Assembly (NCBI RefSeq): GCF_002080455.1
Contig: NZ_CP020555.1
Location: forward strand, 7,864,501 to 7,928,500
Direction: 5' to 3'
Origin: Streptomyces sp. Sge12
GTDB taxonomy: Bacteria > Actinomycetota > Actinomycetes > Streptomycetales > Streptomycetaceae
DNA: 64,000 nucleotides
The position numbers and the translations under genes are program-made. Positions 17,648 to 26,736 of this stretch are shown in pieces. Every line of letters begins with the position of its first letter. Position 1 is the stretch's first letter. Below the pieces are notes generated by a model. The model had not been told where the DNA came from and made no database searches. It was given only the letters and a program-made list of their open reading frames with translations.

Positions 17648-18406
17648 TCAGCCGCGCCGGCGGGTGCTCCCGCCCTCGGCCCCCGCCGCACCCCCGGAGC
17701 CCCCGGCCGCGCCCGCCAGTTGCCTCTCGGCGGTGTCCAGCAGCATCTCCAGCGCGACCGGGTACGCGCTGTGCGGCATCCGGGCCGCCAGAAGGCCCGC
17801 CGTGGCCGCGATGTTCGGGTAGGCGTCGGCCGGCAGCCGGGCGTACGTCGACTCCCACCGCTCCTCGTCCGACTCGCGCGCCTCGTCGGTCAGCGCGAGG
17901 GACCCCGCGTCGAGCGCCGCGAAGGCCAGGGCCTGGTCGATGTAGGCGTGGTAGATCCGTACGGCGTCCGCATCCGGGAATCCCGCGCCGCGCAGGCTGC
18001 CGAGGATCGCCTCGTCGGTCGCGATCTCGCGCGGCCGGCCGGTCACCCGGCTCGCGGTCAGCAGTGCGGCCTGGGGGTGGGCGAGGTAGGCGCCGTGGAT
18101 GCGGAGCCCCAGCGAGCGCAGGTCCTCGCGCCACCGCCCGGTCGGGGCCCAGCCCGCGAGCGCCCGCCCGATCAGCTCCTCGCCGATGGCCAGGGTCAGT
18201 CCGTCCATGCCGTCGAAGTACCGGTACAGGGTGCTGGGGTCCGCCCCCAGCGCGGCCCCGAGCCGCCGGGCGGACAGCCCGGCGCTCCCGTGCTCGCGCA
18301 CCATCCGCAGCGCCGTCTCGACGATCAGCCGCTCGGAGAGCACCGTCCCCTGCCGGGTCGGGCGCCGCCGCCTGCGGGCCTCCTCCGGGACCACGTCCTT
18401 CGCCAT
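17648..18406 (-). CDS. TetR-family transcriptional regulator
   Basis: A 252-residue TetR-type repressor. The HTH lies at about residues 25-70: IVETALRMVREHGSAGLSAR then GADPSTLYRYFDGMDGL. The C-terminal ligand domain is longer than average and ends in a Gly/Ala-rich tail. It sits between the permease-ligA pair and the divergent saccharopine-dehydrogenase-like gene. Both promoter regions hold the same 21-bp dyad, which it most likely binds. It therefore probably represses three transcripts including its own. Confidence 0.92.
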   Translation of the reverse strand: MAKDVVPEEARRRRRPTRQGTVLSERLIVETALRMVREHGSAGLSARRLGAALGADPSTLYRYFDGMDGLTLAIGEELIGRALAGWAPTGRWREDLRSLGLRIHGAYLAHPQAALLTASRVTGRPREIATDEAILGSLRGAGFPDADAVRIYHAYIDQALAFAALDAGSLALTDEARESDEERWESTYARLPADAYPNIAATAGLLAARMPHSAYPVALEMLLDTAERQLAGAAGGSGGAAGAEGGSTRRRG

Positions 18407-18434
18407 CGCCCGTCCTCCCGTCCGTATGGCCGTC

Positions 18435-18455
18435 CTTACGCCAACACCATTGACC
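18435..18455. promoter_or_regulatory. Candidate TetR operator, copy 2, in divergent promoter
   Basis: CTTACGCCAACACCATTG then ACC, the inverse of the sequence at 17603-17623 with one difference. It lies between the TetR gene (minus) and the saccharopine-dehydrogenase-like gene (plus). On the plus strand TTGACC within it is a plausible -35, with TTGCAT 18 nt later as -10, so bound repressor would cover the promoter. Confidence 0.75.
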
Positions 18456-18521
18456 TTAACTCGGAGCGGCGGGTTGCATCAGCCCCCTGAGGCGCACGCC
18501 TCACAGAGAAAGGACCTCGCC

Positions 18522-19772
18522 ATGCGTGTTCTGCTTGTGGGTGCCGGCGGTGTCGGGAGCGCGATCGCCAAGATCGCCGCCCGCCGCGACTTCTTCGACC
18601 ACTTCGTCGTCGCCGACTACGACCCGGCCCGCGCCGAGGCCGCCGTCGCGGCCCTCGGCGGCGAGGAGCAGCGCTTCAGCGCCTGCCGCGTCGACGCCTC
18701 CGACGAGGCGGCCGTCACGCGCCTGCTCACCGAGCGCGGATGCGACGTCCTGATGAACGCCACCGACCCGCGGTTCGTGATGCCGCTGTTCAACGCCGCG
18801 CTGGCGGCGGGCAGCCACTACGTCGACATGGCCATGTCCCTCTCCCGTCCGCACCCCGACCGCCCGCACAGCGCGTGCGGAGTCAAGCTCGGCGACGAGC
18901 AGTTCGAACGGGCCGAGGAATGGGAGAAGTCGGGCCGTCTCGCCCTCGTCGGCATGGGGGTCGAGCCCGGCCTCTCGGACGTCTTCGCCCGCTACGCGGC
19001 GGACCGGCTCTTCGACGAGATCGAGGAGATCGGCATCCGCGACGGCGCCAACCTGACCGTCGAGGGCTACGACTTCGCCCCGTCCTTCAACATCTGGACG
19101 ACGATCGAGGAGTGCCTGAACCCGCCCGTGGTCTACGAGCGCGAGCGCGGCTGGTTCACCACCGAGCCCTTCAGCGAGCCGGAGGTCTTCGACTTCCCCG
19201 AAGGCATCGGCCCCGTGGAGTGCGTCAACGTCGAACACGAGGAGGTCCTCCTGATCCCGCGCTGGGTCGGAGCCCGCCGGGTCACCTTCAAGTACGGCCT
19301 CGGCGACGACTTCATCGGCAAGCTCAAGACCCTGCACGCCCTGGGCCTGGACTCCACCGACCGGGTCGCGGTCCGCGGCGAGGACGGCGCCGAGGTCCGC
19401 ATCTCGCCCCGCGACGTGGTCGCCGCCTGCCTGCCGGACCCTGCGACGCTCGGCGACCGCATGACCGGAAAGACCTGCGCCGGCACCTGGGTCAAGGGCA
19501 CGAAGGACGGCCTGCCCCGCGAGGTCTACCTCTACCACGTCGTCGACAACCAGTGGTCCATGGGCGAATACGGCTCCCAGGCCGTCGTCTGGCAGACCGC
19601 CGTCAACCCGGTGGTGGCCCTCGAACTCCTCGCCACCGGCGTGTGGACGCAGTCCGGCGTCCTGGGCCCCGAGGCGCTGCCGCCGCAGCCCTTCCTCGAC
19701 CTGCTCACCGCGTACGGCTCCCCGTGGGGCATGCGCGAACAGGCCGCCGGGGACCGGGCCGCGGGCCACTGA
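18522..19772 (+). CDS. Saccharopine dehydrogenase-like NAD(P)-binding protein
   Basis: A 416-residue protein starting MRVLLVGAGGVGSAIAKIA, a textbook Rossmann loop, followed by the saccharopine dehydrogenase-type domain (CDVLMNATDPRFVMPLFNAA; GMGVEPGLSDVFARYAADRL). The enzyme probably forms or cleaves an imine-linked amino acid with NAD(P)H. GAAAGGA lies 7 nt before the ATG. It diverges from the TetR gene and shares its candidate operator with the APC permease. An amino-acid substrate imported by that permease and processed here is a reasonable inference. Confidence 0.88.
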   Translation: MRVLLVGAGGVGSAIAKIAARRDFFDHFVVADYDPARAEAAVAALGGEEQRFSACRVDASDEAAVTRLLTERGCDVLMNATDPRFVMPLFNAALAAGSHYVDMAMSLSRPHPDRPHSACGVKLGDEQFERAEEWEKSGRLALVGMGVEPGLSDVFARYAADRLFDEIEEIGIRDGANLTVEGYDFAPSFNIWTTIEECLNPPVVYERERGWFTTEPFSEPEVFDFPEGIGPVECVNVEHEEVLLIPRWVGARRVTFKYGLGDDFIGKLKTLHALGLDSTDRVAVRGEDGAEVRISPRDVVAACLPDPATLGDRMTGKTCAGTWVKGTKDGLPREVYLYHVVDNQWSMGEYGSQAVVWQTAVNPVVALELLATGVWTQSGVLGPEALPPQPFLDLLTAYGSPWGMREQAAGDRAAGH

Positions 19773-20035
19773 CCGCCGGCCCCCACGGAGGGGCGTGCGG
19801 CCCGCCGCGCGCGCCCGCCCCCCCTCCGGCCACCGGACCGTCCGTCATCCCCCGTACGGGTCCTCCACCACGGGGGATGCACGGCGACAGCGCCGACTCG
19901 GTGTGCCGGGTGACGATTCCGGTGCCGCCCCGGCCGGCCCCGGCGGCCGGGGCCGCGCATGGCAGCGCCGGCGCTCGCCGAACCTCGGCGCCCGGTCACC
20001 GATGTCGCAGCACAGCCTTGTCCGCGGGGGGAGCG

Positions 20036-21040
20036 TCAGCGGCCCCAGCGCAGCGCTGCCGTCTGCACCGGCGCGTCCCACAGGCGCAGCATCTCCTCGT
20101 CGGCCCGGCACAGCGTGACCGAGCATCCCGCCATGTCCAGCGAGGTGACGTAGTTCCCCACGAGGGCCCGGGCCACCGGGACGCCCCGGGCCTCCAGCAC
20201 CCGGGCCACCTCCGCATGGAAGCCGTACAGCTCCAGCAGCGGCGTTGCGCCCATCCCGTTGACCAGGGCCAGGACCGGCCCGTCGACAGGGGCCGTGTTC
20301 GCCATGTCGTCCAGCACGGTACCCACCGCGACCTCCGCGATCTCCGCCGCCGGCATCATCGGGCGCCGCTCCCGGCCCGGCTCGCCGTGGATCCCGATGC
20401 CCAGCTCCAGCTCGCCGTCCGGCAGGTCGAAGGTGGGACTGCCCTTCGCGGGGGTGGTGCAGGCGCTCAGCGCGACGCCGAAGCTGCCCGAGGCCTCGTT
20501 GACCCGCCGGGCGAGCGCGGCGACCTGCTCCAGCGGCGCGCCCTCCTCCGCCGCCGCCCCGGCGATCTTCTCGACGAAGAGCGTGGCCCCGGTGCCGCGC
20601 CGCCCGGCCGTGTAGAGGCTGTCGGTCACGGCGACATCGTCGTTGACGAGCACCCGCTCGACGCGGATGCCGTCCTCCTCGGCGAGCTCGGCGGCCATGT
20701 CGAAGTTCAGTACGTCCCCGGTGTAGTTCTTGACGACGAGCAGCACGCCCTGGCCGGAGTCCACGGCCTTGATCGCCCGCGCCATCTGGTCCGGCACGGG
20801 GGAAGTGAACACCTCGCCCGGACAGGCGGCGGACAGCATTCCGTATCCGACGAAACCGGCGTGCAGGGGCTCGTGTCCGGAGCCGCCGCCGGAGACGAGA
20901 CCGACCCGCCCGCCGGTCCGCGCGTCCCGTCGTACGACGACCCGGGCCTCGACGTCCACGTCCAGGTCCGGATGGGCCGCGGCCAGCCCACGCAGGGCGT
21001 CCGCGACCACGGCCTCAGGACTGTTGATCAGCATCTTCAT
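20036..21040 (-). CDS. dhaK: Dihydroxyacetone kinase subunit DhaK (orphan)
   Basis: A 334-residue DhaK. The substrate-binding domain opens with VGLVSGGGSGHEPLHAGFVG, and the covalent substrate-binding His is in ELGIGIHGEPGRE (near residue 218). DhaK needs an ATP-binding DhaL partner (or DhaL plus the PTS-type DhaM) to phosphorylate dihydroxyacetone. Neither follows, because the 263 bases downstream hold no gene. It is divergent from glpFKD, which fits a role in triose metabolism. GGGAGG lies 7 nt before the start. The partner must be elsewhere or this copy is regulatory. Confidence 0.92.
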   Translation of the reverse strand: MKMLINSPEAVVADALRGLAAAHPDLDVDVEARVVVRRDARTGGRVGLVSGGGSGHEPLHAGFVGYGMLSAACPGEVFTSPVPDQMARAIKAVDSGQGVLLVVKNYTGDVLNFDMAAELAEEDGIRVERVLVNDDVAVTDSLYTAGRRGTGATLFVEKIAGAAAEEGAPLEQVAALARRVNEASGSFGVALSACTTPAKGSPTFDLPDGELELGIGIHGEPGRERRPMMPAAEIAEVAVGTVLDDMANTAPVDGPVLALVNGMGATPLLELYGFHAEVARVLEARGVPVARALVGNYVTSLDMAGCSVTLCRADEEMLRLWDAPVQTAALRWGR

Positions 21041-21352
21041 CGAGTGCCTCCCGGTCGGAGCCGACGAGTGGGTGTCCGGTGTCCGGCGCCGTCACGGAGG
21101 ACCGATTTCCGCGCGCCGGTCAGGCGCGTCAGCGAAGGCACGCCATACGAACAGTGTGCTGCCACCCCCGAGGGCATGCGCGAGAACGGGAGAAACCGCC
21201 TCGGAGGAGTACCGGGCAATCCCAAGCGGGCACTGGCCTCCACCGGACCGGACCACCCTCGCGTTTGCGGTACGACCGACCCGATCTACGCTGAATCGGG
21301 GGACTCGGGGCAGGCGAAAGCCGGTCCTCGGACCGGCGGGAAGCGGGCACCC
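21041..21352. promoter_or_regulatory. Divergent dhaK / glpF promoter region
   Basis: 312 bases between two divergent glycerol-related starts. A perfect hairpin CCGGTCC-TC-GGACCGG sits at 21321-21336, 17 nt before glpF, and may affect its translation or mRNA stability. CATACGAACAG (near 21147) could be part of a regulator site. No gylR-type regulator gene lies here, unlike the classical Streptomyces gyl operon. Confidence 0.5.
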
Positions 21353-22201
21353 ATGAAGGAGCGCCTCAAATCATCAGGATTGGTCGGCGAACTATCGGCC
21401 GAATTCGCCGGAACCATGATCCTCATTCTCTTCGGCTGTGGTGTCGTGGCCCAGGTGGTCGCCGGCGGAGCCCTGACCGACCCGGCGGGCGGCCTCGGAA
21501 ACCACGACAGCATCGCCTGGGCCTGGGGTCTCGGTGTGACCCTGGGCGTCTACGTCGCGGCACGGCTGAGCGGCGCCCACCTCAATCCCGCGGTGACCGT
21601 CGCCCTGGCCGCTTTCAAGGGCTTCCCGTGGAGCAAGGTGGCCCCCTACGCGCTGGCCCAGCTCGCCGGAGCCTTCGTCGCCGCCCTGATCGTCCGCTGG
21701 AACTACACCGAGGCGCTGGCAAAAGCCGACCCCGGCCACACCATCAAGACGCAGGGTGTCTTCTCCACGCTGCCGGCCAACGGAAACACGAACCTGCCGG
21801 TGACCGAGTGGGGCGCACTGCGCGACCAGATCATCGGCACCGCGATCCTGCTGATGCTGATCTTCGCGGTCACGGACCTGCTGGGCACGCCTCCCGGCGC
21901 CAACCTGGCACCGTTCATCGTCGGCCTGATCGTGGTGGCGATCGGCATGGCCTGGGGCACCAACGCCGGGTACGCGATCAATCCGGCCCGTGACCTCGGC
22001 CCCCGGCTGGCCAGCTTCCTCACCGGCTACGGCGGAGCATGGAGGGATCAGTACGGCAACCTCTACTTCTGGGTGCCGATCATCGGCCCGTTCATCGGCG
22101 GTGTGCTGGGAGCGGCCATCTACAAGCTGCTCATCGGCCGGTTCCTGCCGACCGCGGAACCGGAGCCTCCCGGACGCGTACCGGCACCGGAGGAGAGCTG
22201 A
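21353..22201 (+). CDS. glpF: Glycerol facilitator (aquaglyceroporin, MIP family)
   Basis: A 282-residue channel with six membrane segments and both NPA boxes: SGAHLNPAVT (about residue 75) and GYAINPARDLGPR (about 205). The Asp after the second box is typical of glycerol-conducting members. It lets glycerol enter by facilitated diffusion, and kinase GlpK 96 nt downstream then traps it. First gene of glpF-glpK-glpD. The ribosome site is weak and a hairpin lies just upstream. Confidence 0.93.
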   Translation: MKERLKSSGLVGELSAEFAGTMILILFGCGVVAQVVAGGALTDPAGGLGNHDSIAWAWGLGVTLGVYVAARLSGAHLNPAVTVALAAFKGFPWSKVAPYALAQLAGAFVAALIVRWNYTEALAKADPGHTIKTQGVFSTLPANGNTNLPVTEWGALRDQIIGTAILLMLIFAVTDLLGTPPGANLAPFIVGLIVVAIGMAWGTNAGYAINPARDLGPRLASFLTGYGGAWRDQYGNLYFWVPIIGPFIGGVLGAAIYKLLIGRFLPTAEPEPPGRVPAPEES

Positions 22202-22297
22202 TCGGATCCGCGACGGGGGCGGGACACGGCACGACGCCCCTCCCGTCCTGTCGCGGATCACAGCCCACACACGGCATCCCAACAGGAGGCGGCACCC

Positions 22298-23815
22298 ATG
22301 GCTGACTTCGTCGGCGCAGTGGACCAGGGGACCACGAGCACCCGTTTCATGATCTTCGACCACGCCGGCAACGAGGTGGCGCGGCACCAGCTGGAGCACT
22401 CGCAGATCCTCCCGCGATCGGGGTGGGTCGAACACGACCCGGTGGAGATCTGGGAACGCACCAACTCGGTGATCCAGAACGCCCTCCGGCACGGCAACCT
22501 CGACGCCTCCGACCTGGCGGCCGTCGGCATCACCAATCAGCGCGAGACGACCGTCGTCTGGGACCCCCGCACGGGCCGCCCGTACTACAACGCCATCGTC
22601 TGGCAGGACACCCGTACCGACTCCATCGCCGCGGCACTCGAGCGCGGCGGCCAGGGCGAGGTCATCCGCCGCAAGGCGGGGCTGCCACCGGCCACCTACT
22701 TCTCCGGCGGCAAGATCCAATGGATCCTGGAGAACGTCGACGGCGTGCGCGAGGCCGCCGAGCAGGGCCACGCCCTCTTCGGCAACACCGACTGCTGGGT
22801 GCTGTGGAACCTCACCGGCGGACCCGACGGCGGCGTCCACGCCACCGACGTCACCAACGCCAGCCGCACCATGCTCATGGACCTGGAGACCCTCGACTGG
22901 GACGACGAGCTCCTCGGCTTCTTCGGCATCCCCCGGTCCATGCTGCCCACCATCAACCCTTCCTCCCACCCGGAGGCGTACGGACAGACCCGCACCTCGC
23001 GTCCGTTGCGCGGGGCCATTCCCATCACCGGTGTCCTCGGCGACCAGCAGGCGGCCACCGTCGGGCAGGTCTGCTACCAGCCCGGCGAGGCGAAGAACAC
23101 GTACGGGACCGGCAACTTCCTGGTGCTCAACACCGGGACGGAGCTGGTCCGCTCGCAGCACGGCCTGCTGACCACCGTGGCCTATCAGTTCGGCGACAGC
23201 CCCGCGATCTACGCCCTCGAAGGATCCATCGCGGTCACCGGTTCCGCCGTGCAATGGCTGCGCGACCAACTGAAGATCATCGGTGACGCCGCCGAGAGCG
23301 AGCGCCTGGCCCGCACCGTCGAGGACAGCGGCGGCATCTACTTCGTGCCCGCCTTCTCCGGCCTGTTCGCCCCGTACTGGCGCTCCGACGCCCGCGGCGC
23401 GATCGTCGGCCTGGCCCGCTACCACGACAACGGACACCTGGCGCGGGCCACCCTGGAGGCCATCTGCTACCAGACCCGTGACGTGGTGGAAGCCATGGAG
23501 CAGGACTCCGGCGTCCACCTCGACGTGCTCAAGGTCGACGGCGGGGTCACGGCCAACGACCTGTGCATGCAGACCCAGGCCGATGTCCTCGGCGTCCCGG
23601 TCAGCCGGCCTGTCGTCGCCGAGACGACCGCGCTCGGCGCCGCCTACGCGGCCGGGCTCGCCACCGGCTTCTGGCGCGACACGGACGAACTGCGCACCCA
23701 CTGGCAGGAGTCCAAGCGCTGGGAGCCCGAGTGGTCGGAGGAACGGCGCACCGAAGGGTACGAGGGCTGGAAGCGGGCGGTGGAGCGCACGCTCGACTGG
23801 GCCAAGGTCGAATAG
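22298..23815 (+). CDS. glpK: Glycerol kinase
   Basis: A 505-residue FGGY-family kinase, close to the usual length, converting glycerol and ATP to glycerol-3-phosphate. Key motifs: VDQGTTSTRFMIFDHAG at the N-terminus (phosphate 1 loop), ITNQRETTVVWD, WQDTRTD, and the C-terminal VDGGVTANDLCMQTQADVLG adenosine site. AGGAGG lies 8 nt before the ATG. Middle gene of the glp operon. Confidence 0.96.
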   Translation: MADFVGAVDQGTTSTRFMIFDHAGNEVARHQLEHSQILPRSGWVEHDPVEIWERTNSVIQNALRHGNLDASDLAAVGITNQRETTVVWDPRTGRPYYNAIVWQDTRTDSIAAALERGGQGEVIRRKAGLPPATYFSGGKIQWILENVDGVREAAEQGHALFGNTDCWVLWNLTGGPDGGVHATDVTNASRTMLMDLETLDWDDELLGFFGIPRSMLPTINPSSHPEAYGQTRTSRPLRGAIPITGVLGDQQAATVGQVCYQPGEAKNTYGTGNFLVLNTGTELVRSQHGLLTTVAYQFGDSPAIYALEGSIAVTGSAVQWLRDQLKIIGDAAESERLARTVEDSGGIYFVPAFSGLFAPYWRSDARGAIVGLARYHDNGHLARATLEAICYQTRDVVEAMEQDSGVHLDVLKVDGGVTANDLCMQTQADVLGVPVSRPVVAETTALGAAYAAGLATGFWRDTDELRTHWQESKRWEPEWSEERRTEGYEGWKRAVERTLDWAKVE

Positions 23816-23867
23816 GTCCGGCCGATCCGGCCGCCACGCACGTGCCCGCATCACCGAGGAGGAGACC

Positions 23868-25580
23868 ATGGTCGATCCGGTCGCACTCTCACCGCGGGCC
23901 CGCGCACAGGCCCTCGCAGGCATGGGGCAGGGCGAACTCGACGTCCTGGTCGTCGGAGGCGGTGTCGTCGGCAGCGGGGCCGCCCTCGACGCCGCCACCC
24001 GGGGCCTGAGCGTCGGACTCGTCGAAGCCCGCGACTGGGCTTCGGGCACGTCCAGCCGCTCCAGCAAACTCATCCACGGCGGCCTCCGCTACCTGGAGAT
24101 GCTCGATTTCCGCCTCGTCGCCGAAGCCCTCAAGGAACGGGGCCTCCTGCTCCGGTACCTCGCCCCCCACCTGGTGCGTCCGGTGCCGTTCCTCTACCCC
24201 CTGCAACACCGCGTCACGGAGCGCCCGTACGTCGGCAGCGGGGTGCTGCTCTACGACGTGATGGCCCGGGCCTCCGGCACGTCCGGGGGCCTGCCCCTCC
24301 ACCGCCACCTGAGCAGGCGCCGGGCCCTGCTCGAAGCACCTGCCCTGCGCGCCGACGCCCTGGTGGGCGCCATCCAGTACTGGGACGCCCAGGTCGACGA
24401 CGCCCGCCACACCCTGTTCCTCGCCCGTACGGCCGCCGCGTACGGGGCACTGACCGCCAACCGGACCCGCGTCAGCCGCTTCCTGCGGCAGGGCGAGCGG
24501 GTGGTCGGCGCCGTGGTCACGGACCTGGAGACCGGCGAGGAGACAGAGGTACGGGCCAAGCAGGTCATCAACGCGACCGGGGTGTGGACGGACGACACCC
24601 AGGCCATGGCCGGCACGCGCGGCCAGTTCCACGTCCGCGCCTCGAAGGGCGTCCACCTGCTCGTCCCCCGGGACCGCATCAACTCCCGCACCGGACTGAT
24701 CCTGCGCACCGAGAAGAGCGTGCTGTTCGTCATCCCCTGGGGGCGGCACTGGATCATCGGGACCACCGACACCGACTGGACCCTCGACAAGGCCCACCCC
24801 GCCCTCAGCTCCAAGGACGTCACCTACCTGCTGGAACACGTCAACAGCGCCCTGGCCACGCCCCTGGTCCCCGAGGACGTCGAGGGCGTCTACGCCGGCC
24901 TGCGGCCCCTGCTGTCCGGCGAGGCCGCGGAGACCAGCAAGCTGTCCCGGGAGCACCTGGTCGCCCATCCGGTGCCGGGACTCGTCGTGGTGGCGGGCGG
25001 CAAGTACACCACCTACCGGGTGATGGCCAAGGACGCGGTCGACGAGGCCGTCCGAGGCCTGGACGAGAAGGTTCCCGACTGCGTCACGCACCGTGTCCCG
25101 CTGCTGGGCGCCGACGGCTACCCGGCGCTGTGGAACTCCCGGCGCCGACTCGCCGAGACCTCCGGCCTCCATGTCGCCCGCGTCGAGCACCTCCTGAACC
25201 GCTACGGCTCCCTGGCGCCCGAACTGCTCGCCCTGGTGGCCGCCGACCCCGCGCTCGGCGAGGCACTGCCGAGCTCCGACGACTACCTGAAGGTCGAGGC
25301 CGTGTACGCGGTGACCCACGAGGGGGCCCGCCACCTGGAGGACGTCCTCGCCCGGCGCACCCGGATCTCCATCGAGTCCTGGGACCGCGGGGTGGACGCG
25401 GCGCCGACCGTGGCCCGGCTGATGGCGCCCCACCTGGGATGGGACCGGGCGCACCGGGACCGCGAGGTCGACCACTACCTCAAGCGCGTGGCCGCCGAGC
25501 GGGAAGCGCAGGAGCAGCCGGACGACCGGACCGCCGACGCGGTGCGTCTCGGCGCCCCCGACATCATTCCGGTGAACTGA
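23868..25580 (+). CDS. glpD: Glycerol-3-phosphate dehydrogenase, FAD-dependent
   Basis: A 570-residue aerobic GlpD. It has the FAD loop VVGGGVVGSGAALDAATRG (about residues 24-42) and the DAO-family body, including SRSSKLIHGGLRYLE and GPL-type IGTTDTDW. A C-terminal GlpD cap domain follows from about residue 420. It oxidises glycerol-3-phosphate to dihydroxyacetone phosphate and passes electrons to quinone at the membrane. It follows glpK by 52 nt with GAGGAGGA before the ATG. End of the operon. Confidence 0.95.
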   Translation: MVDPVALSPRARAQALAGMGQGELDVLVVGGGVVGSGAALDAATRGLSVGLVEARDWASGTSSRSSKLIHGGLRYLEMLDFRLVAEALKERGLLLRYLAPHLVRPVPFLYPLQHRVTERPYVGSGVLLYDVMARASGTSGGLPLHRHLSRRRALLEAPALRADALVGAIQYWDAQVDDARHTLFLARTAAAYGALTANRTRVSRFLRQGERVVGAVVTDLETGEETEVRAKQVINATGVWTDDTQAMAGTRGQFHVRASKGVHLLVPRDRINSRTGLILRTEKSVLFVIPWGRHWIIGTTDTDWTLDKAHPALSSKDVTYLLEHVNSALATPLVPEDVEGVYAGLRPLLSGEAAETSKLSREHLVAHPVPGLVVVAGGKYTTYRVMAKDAVDEAVRGLDEKVPDCVTHRVPLLGADGYPALWNSRRRLAETSGLHVARVEHLLNRYGSLAPELLALVAADPALGEALPSSDDYLKVEAVYAVTHEGARHLEDVLARRTRISIESWDRGVDAAPTVARLMAPHLGWDRAHRDREVDHYLKRVAAEREAQEQPDDRTADAVRLGAPDIIPVN

Positions 25581-25584
25581 ACCG

Positions 25585-25616
25585 CGTCGCGGTGCGGGCC
25601 CGTCGCGGTGAGGGCC
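25585..25616 (+). repeat. Tandem 16-bp repeat after glpD
   Basis: CGTCGCGGTGCGGGCC is followed directly by CGTCGCGGTGAGGGCC (one difference), just after the glpD stop. Function unclear. Confidence 0.8.
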
Positions 25617-25652
25617 CGTCCCCGTGCGGTGCCGCCTTGCGGCGGCGGTACG

Positions 25653-25868
25653 TCAGCTCTGTGCGGGGGCGTCGTCCGCCTGCTCGGCGCCCTCGGCCGC
25701 GCCCGCCTTCTCGCGCATCTTGCGCACCAGCTCCGCCTTCTGGTCGGCGGCGTTCCGGCGGTCGAGGTTGCGGTGCGGACCGTTGTTCTGCCGTTCGGCG
25801 CGGGACAGCCTCTTGCGCTGGCCGCCGCCCTGGCCCACGGGGTTGTTGATGTTCTTGCTGTCGGTCAC
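25653..25868 (-). CDS. DUF6243 family small protein
   Basis: A 71-residue highly charged protein, a conserved Streptomyces small family: SKNINNPVGQGGGQRKRLSR, ERQNNGPHRNLDRRNAADQK, then a Lys/Glu-rich tail. It is probably cytoplasmic and largely unstructured. The DUF number is from memory; function unknown. Convergent with glpD. Confidence 0.85.
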   Translation of the reverse strand: MTDSKNINNPVGQGGGQRKRLSRAERQNNGPHRNLDRRNAADQKAELVRKMREKAGAAEGAEQADDAPAQS

Positions 25869-26088
25869 GGGTTCTCCAGGTGGTGATGCGAAGCGGTCTA
25901 CGGACTGATCGGTGGGGGAGGGGCAGCGACGCCGAAGGACGTCAGCAGGGGCCCATCACGCCCTCACTCGTAAATCGGCCTCTGGAAGAACATGACAAAG
26001 ACGGTACCCGGTTCCGTCGCCCCTCCACACCAACGTTCGCGACGCCGGGCCAGGCCAGGGCCGGTTCGGGCAGCGCATCCGCGGTCCC

Positions 26089-26119
26089 TTGACCTTGCCG
26101 CGACGTCAGGGTCTGTACT
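26089..26119 (+). promoter_or_regulatory. MerR-type promoter with 19-bp spacer
   Basis: TTGACC (26089-26094) and TGTACT (26114-26119) are separated by 19 nt. The spacer is flanked by an imperfect dyad CCCTTGAC / GTCAGGG. An overlong spacer with a dyad between the boxes is the signature of MerR-family activated promoters. It drives the SnoaL-like gene 62 nt downstream. No MerR gene is in the window. Confidence 0.6.
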
Positions 26120-26181
26120 GAGGGGCATCCCGGTCCGCAGCGATCACCGAGCCCGCGGACGACCCCGGAGAGGACATCGAG

Positions 26182-26607
26182 ATGATCACCGCGCCCGAGA
26201 AGAACGTGACCCTGCTGCGCACCGCGTACCGGGCGGTCGAGAGCGGTGACCTGGACGCGGCGGAGCAGATGCTGACGCAGGACTTCATCGCCAACGTTCC
26301 CGGCAGCCCCGCGCCGCTGGTCGGCCGCGACGTCTGGCGCCTGGGCACACAGGCGATGAAGGACGCCTTCCCCGACCTGAAGATCATGGTTCAGGAGATC
26401 TTCGGCGCCGGCGACAAGGTGACGGTGCTGCTGCGCTTCGAGGGAACCCATCAGGGCGCGTTCCAGCAGATCGAGGCGACGGGCCGGCAGGTGGCTTTCA
26501 CCAGCATCGAGGTCTACCGCATCGAGGGCGACAGGATCGCCGAGGAGTGGGTCGCTCCGGACCTGATCAGCCTCATGCGGCAGATCTCGCCCGCCGCCGC
26601 CCACTGA
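26182..26607 (+). CDS. SnoaL-like ester cyclase family protein
   Basis: A 141-residue protein of the SnoaL/NTF2-like fold: LLRTAYRAVESGDLDAAEQM at the N-terminus, a central DAFPDLKIMVQEIFGAGDKV, and the closing strand EVYRIEGDRIAEEWVAPDL. Members include polyketide cyclases and many small-ligand-binding or isomerase proteins. The isolated setting argues against an antibiotic pathway role. GGAGAGG precedes the ATG. It is driven by the MerR-like promoter described at 26089. Confidence 0.85.
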   Translation: MITAPEKNVTLLRTAYRAVESGDLDAAEQMLTQDFIANVPGSPAPLVGRDVWRLGTQAMKDAFPDLKIMVQEIFGAGDKVTVLLRFEGTHQGAFQQIEATGRQVAFTSIEVYRIEGDRIAEEWVAPDLISLMRQISPAAAH

Positions 26608-26736
26608 CCCGGGCCGCGCTGCGAAGGCAGACGTCCCCGGCCCGCACGGCTTCGCCGGACCCCGCCGCGAACTGCGGTCTAGCATGAAGAGCAAGGTTCA
26701 TCCCCAGGCCCGGCCCGCAGCGGCAGGGAGGCCGGT

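Noticed and set aside
18740..21352. Long plus-strand extension upstream of glpF
   Set aside because: The frame crosses the saccharopine-dehydrogenase-like gene out of phase and the antisense of dhaK; only the part from 21353 encodes a known family.
21392..24073. Open frame of 893 codons on the minus strand
   Set aside because: It is antisense to glpF and glpK, which are unmistakable; no family motif is visible in it.
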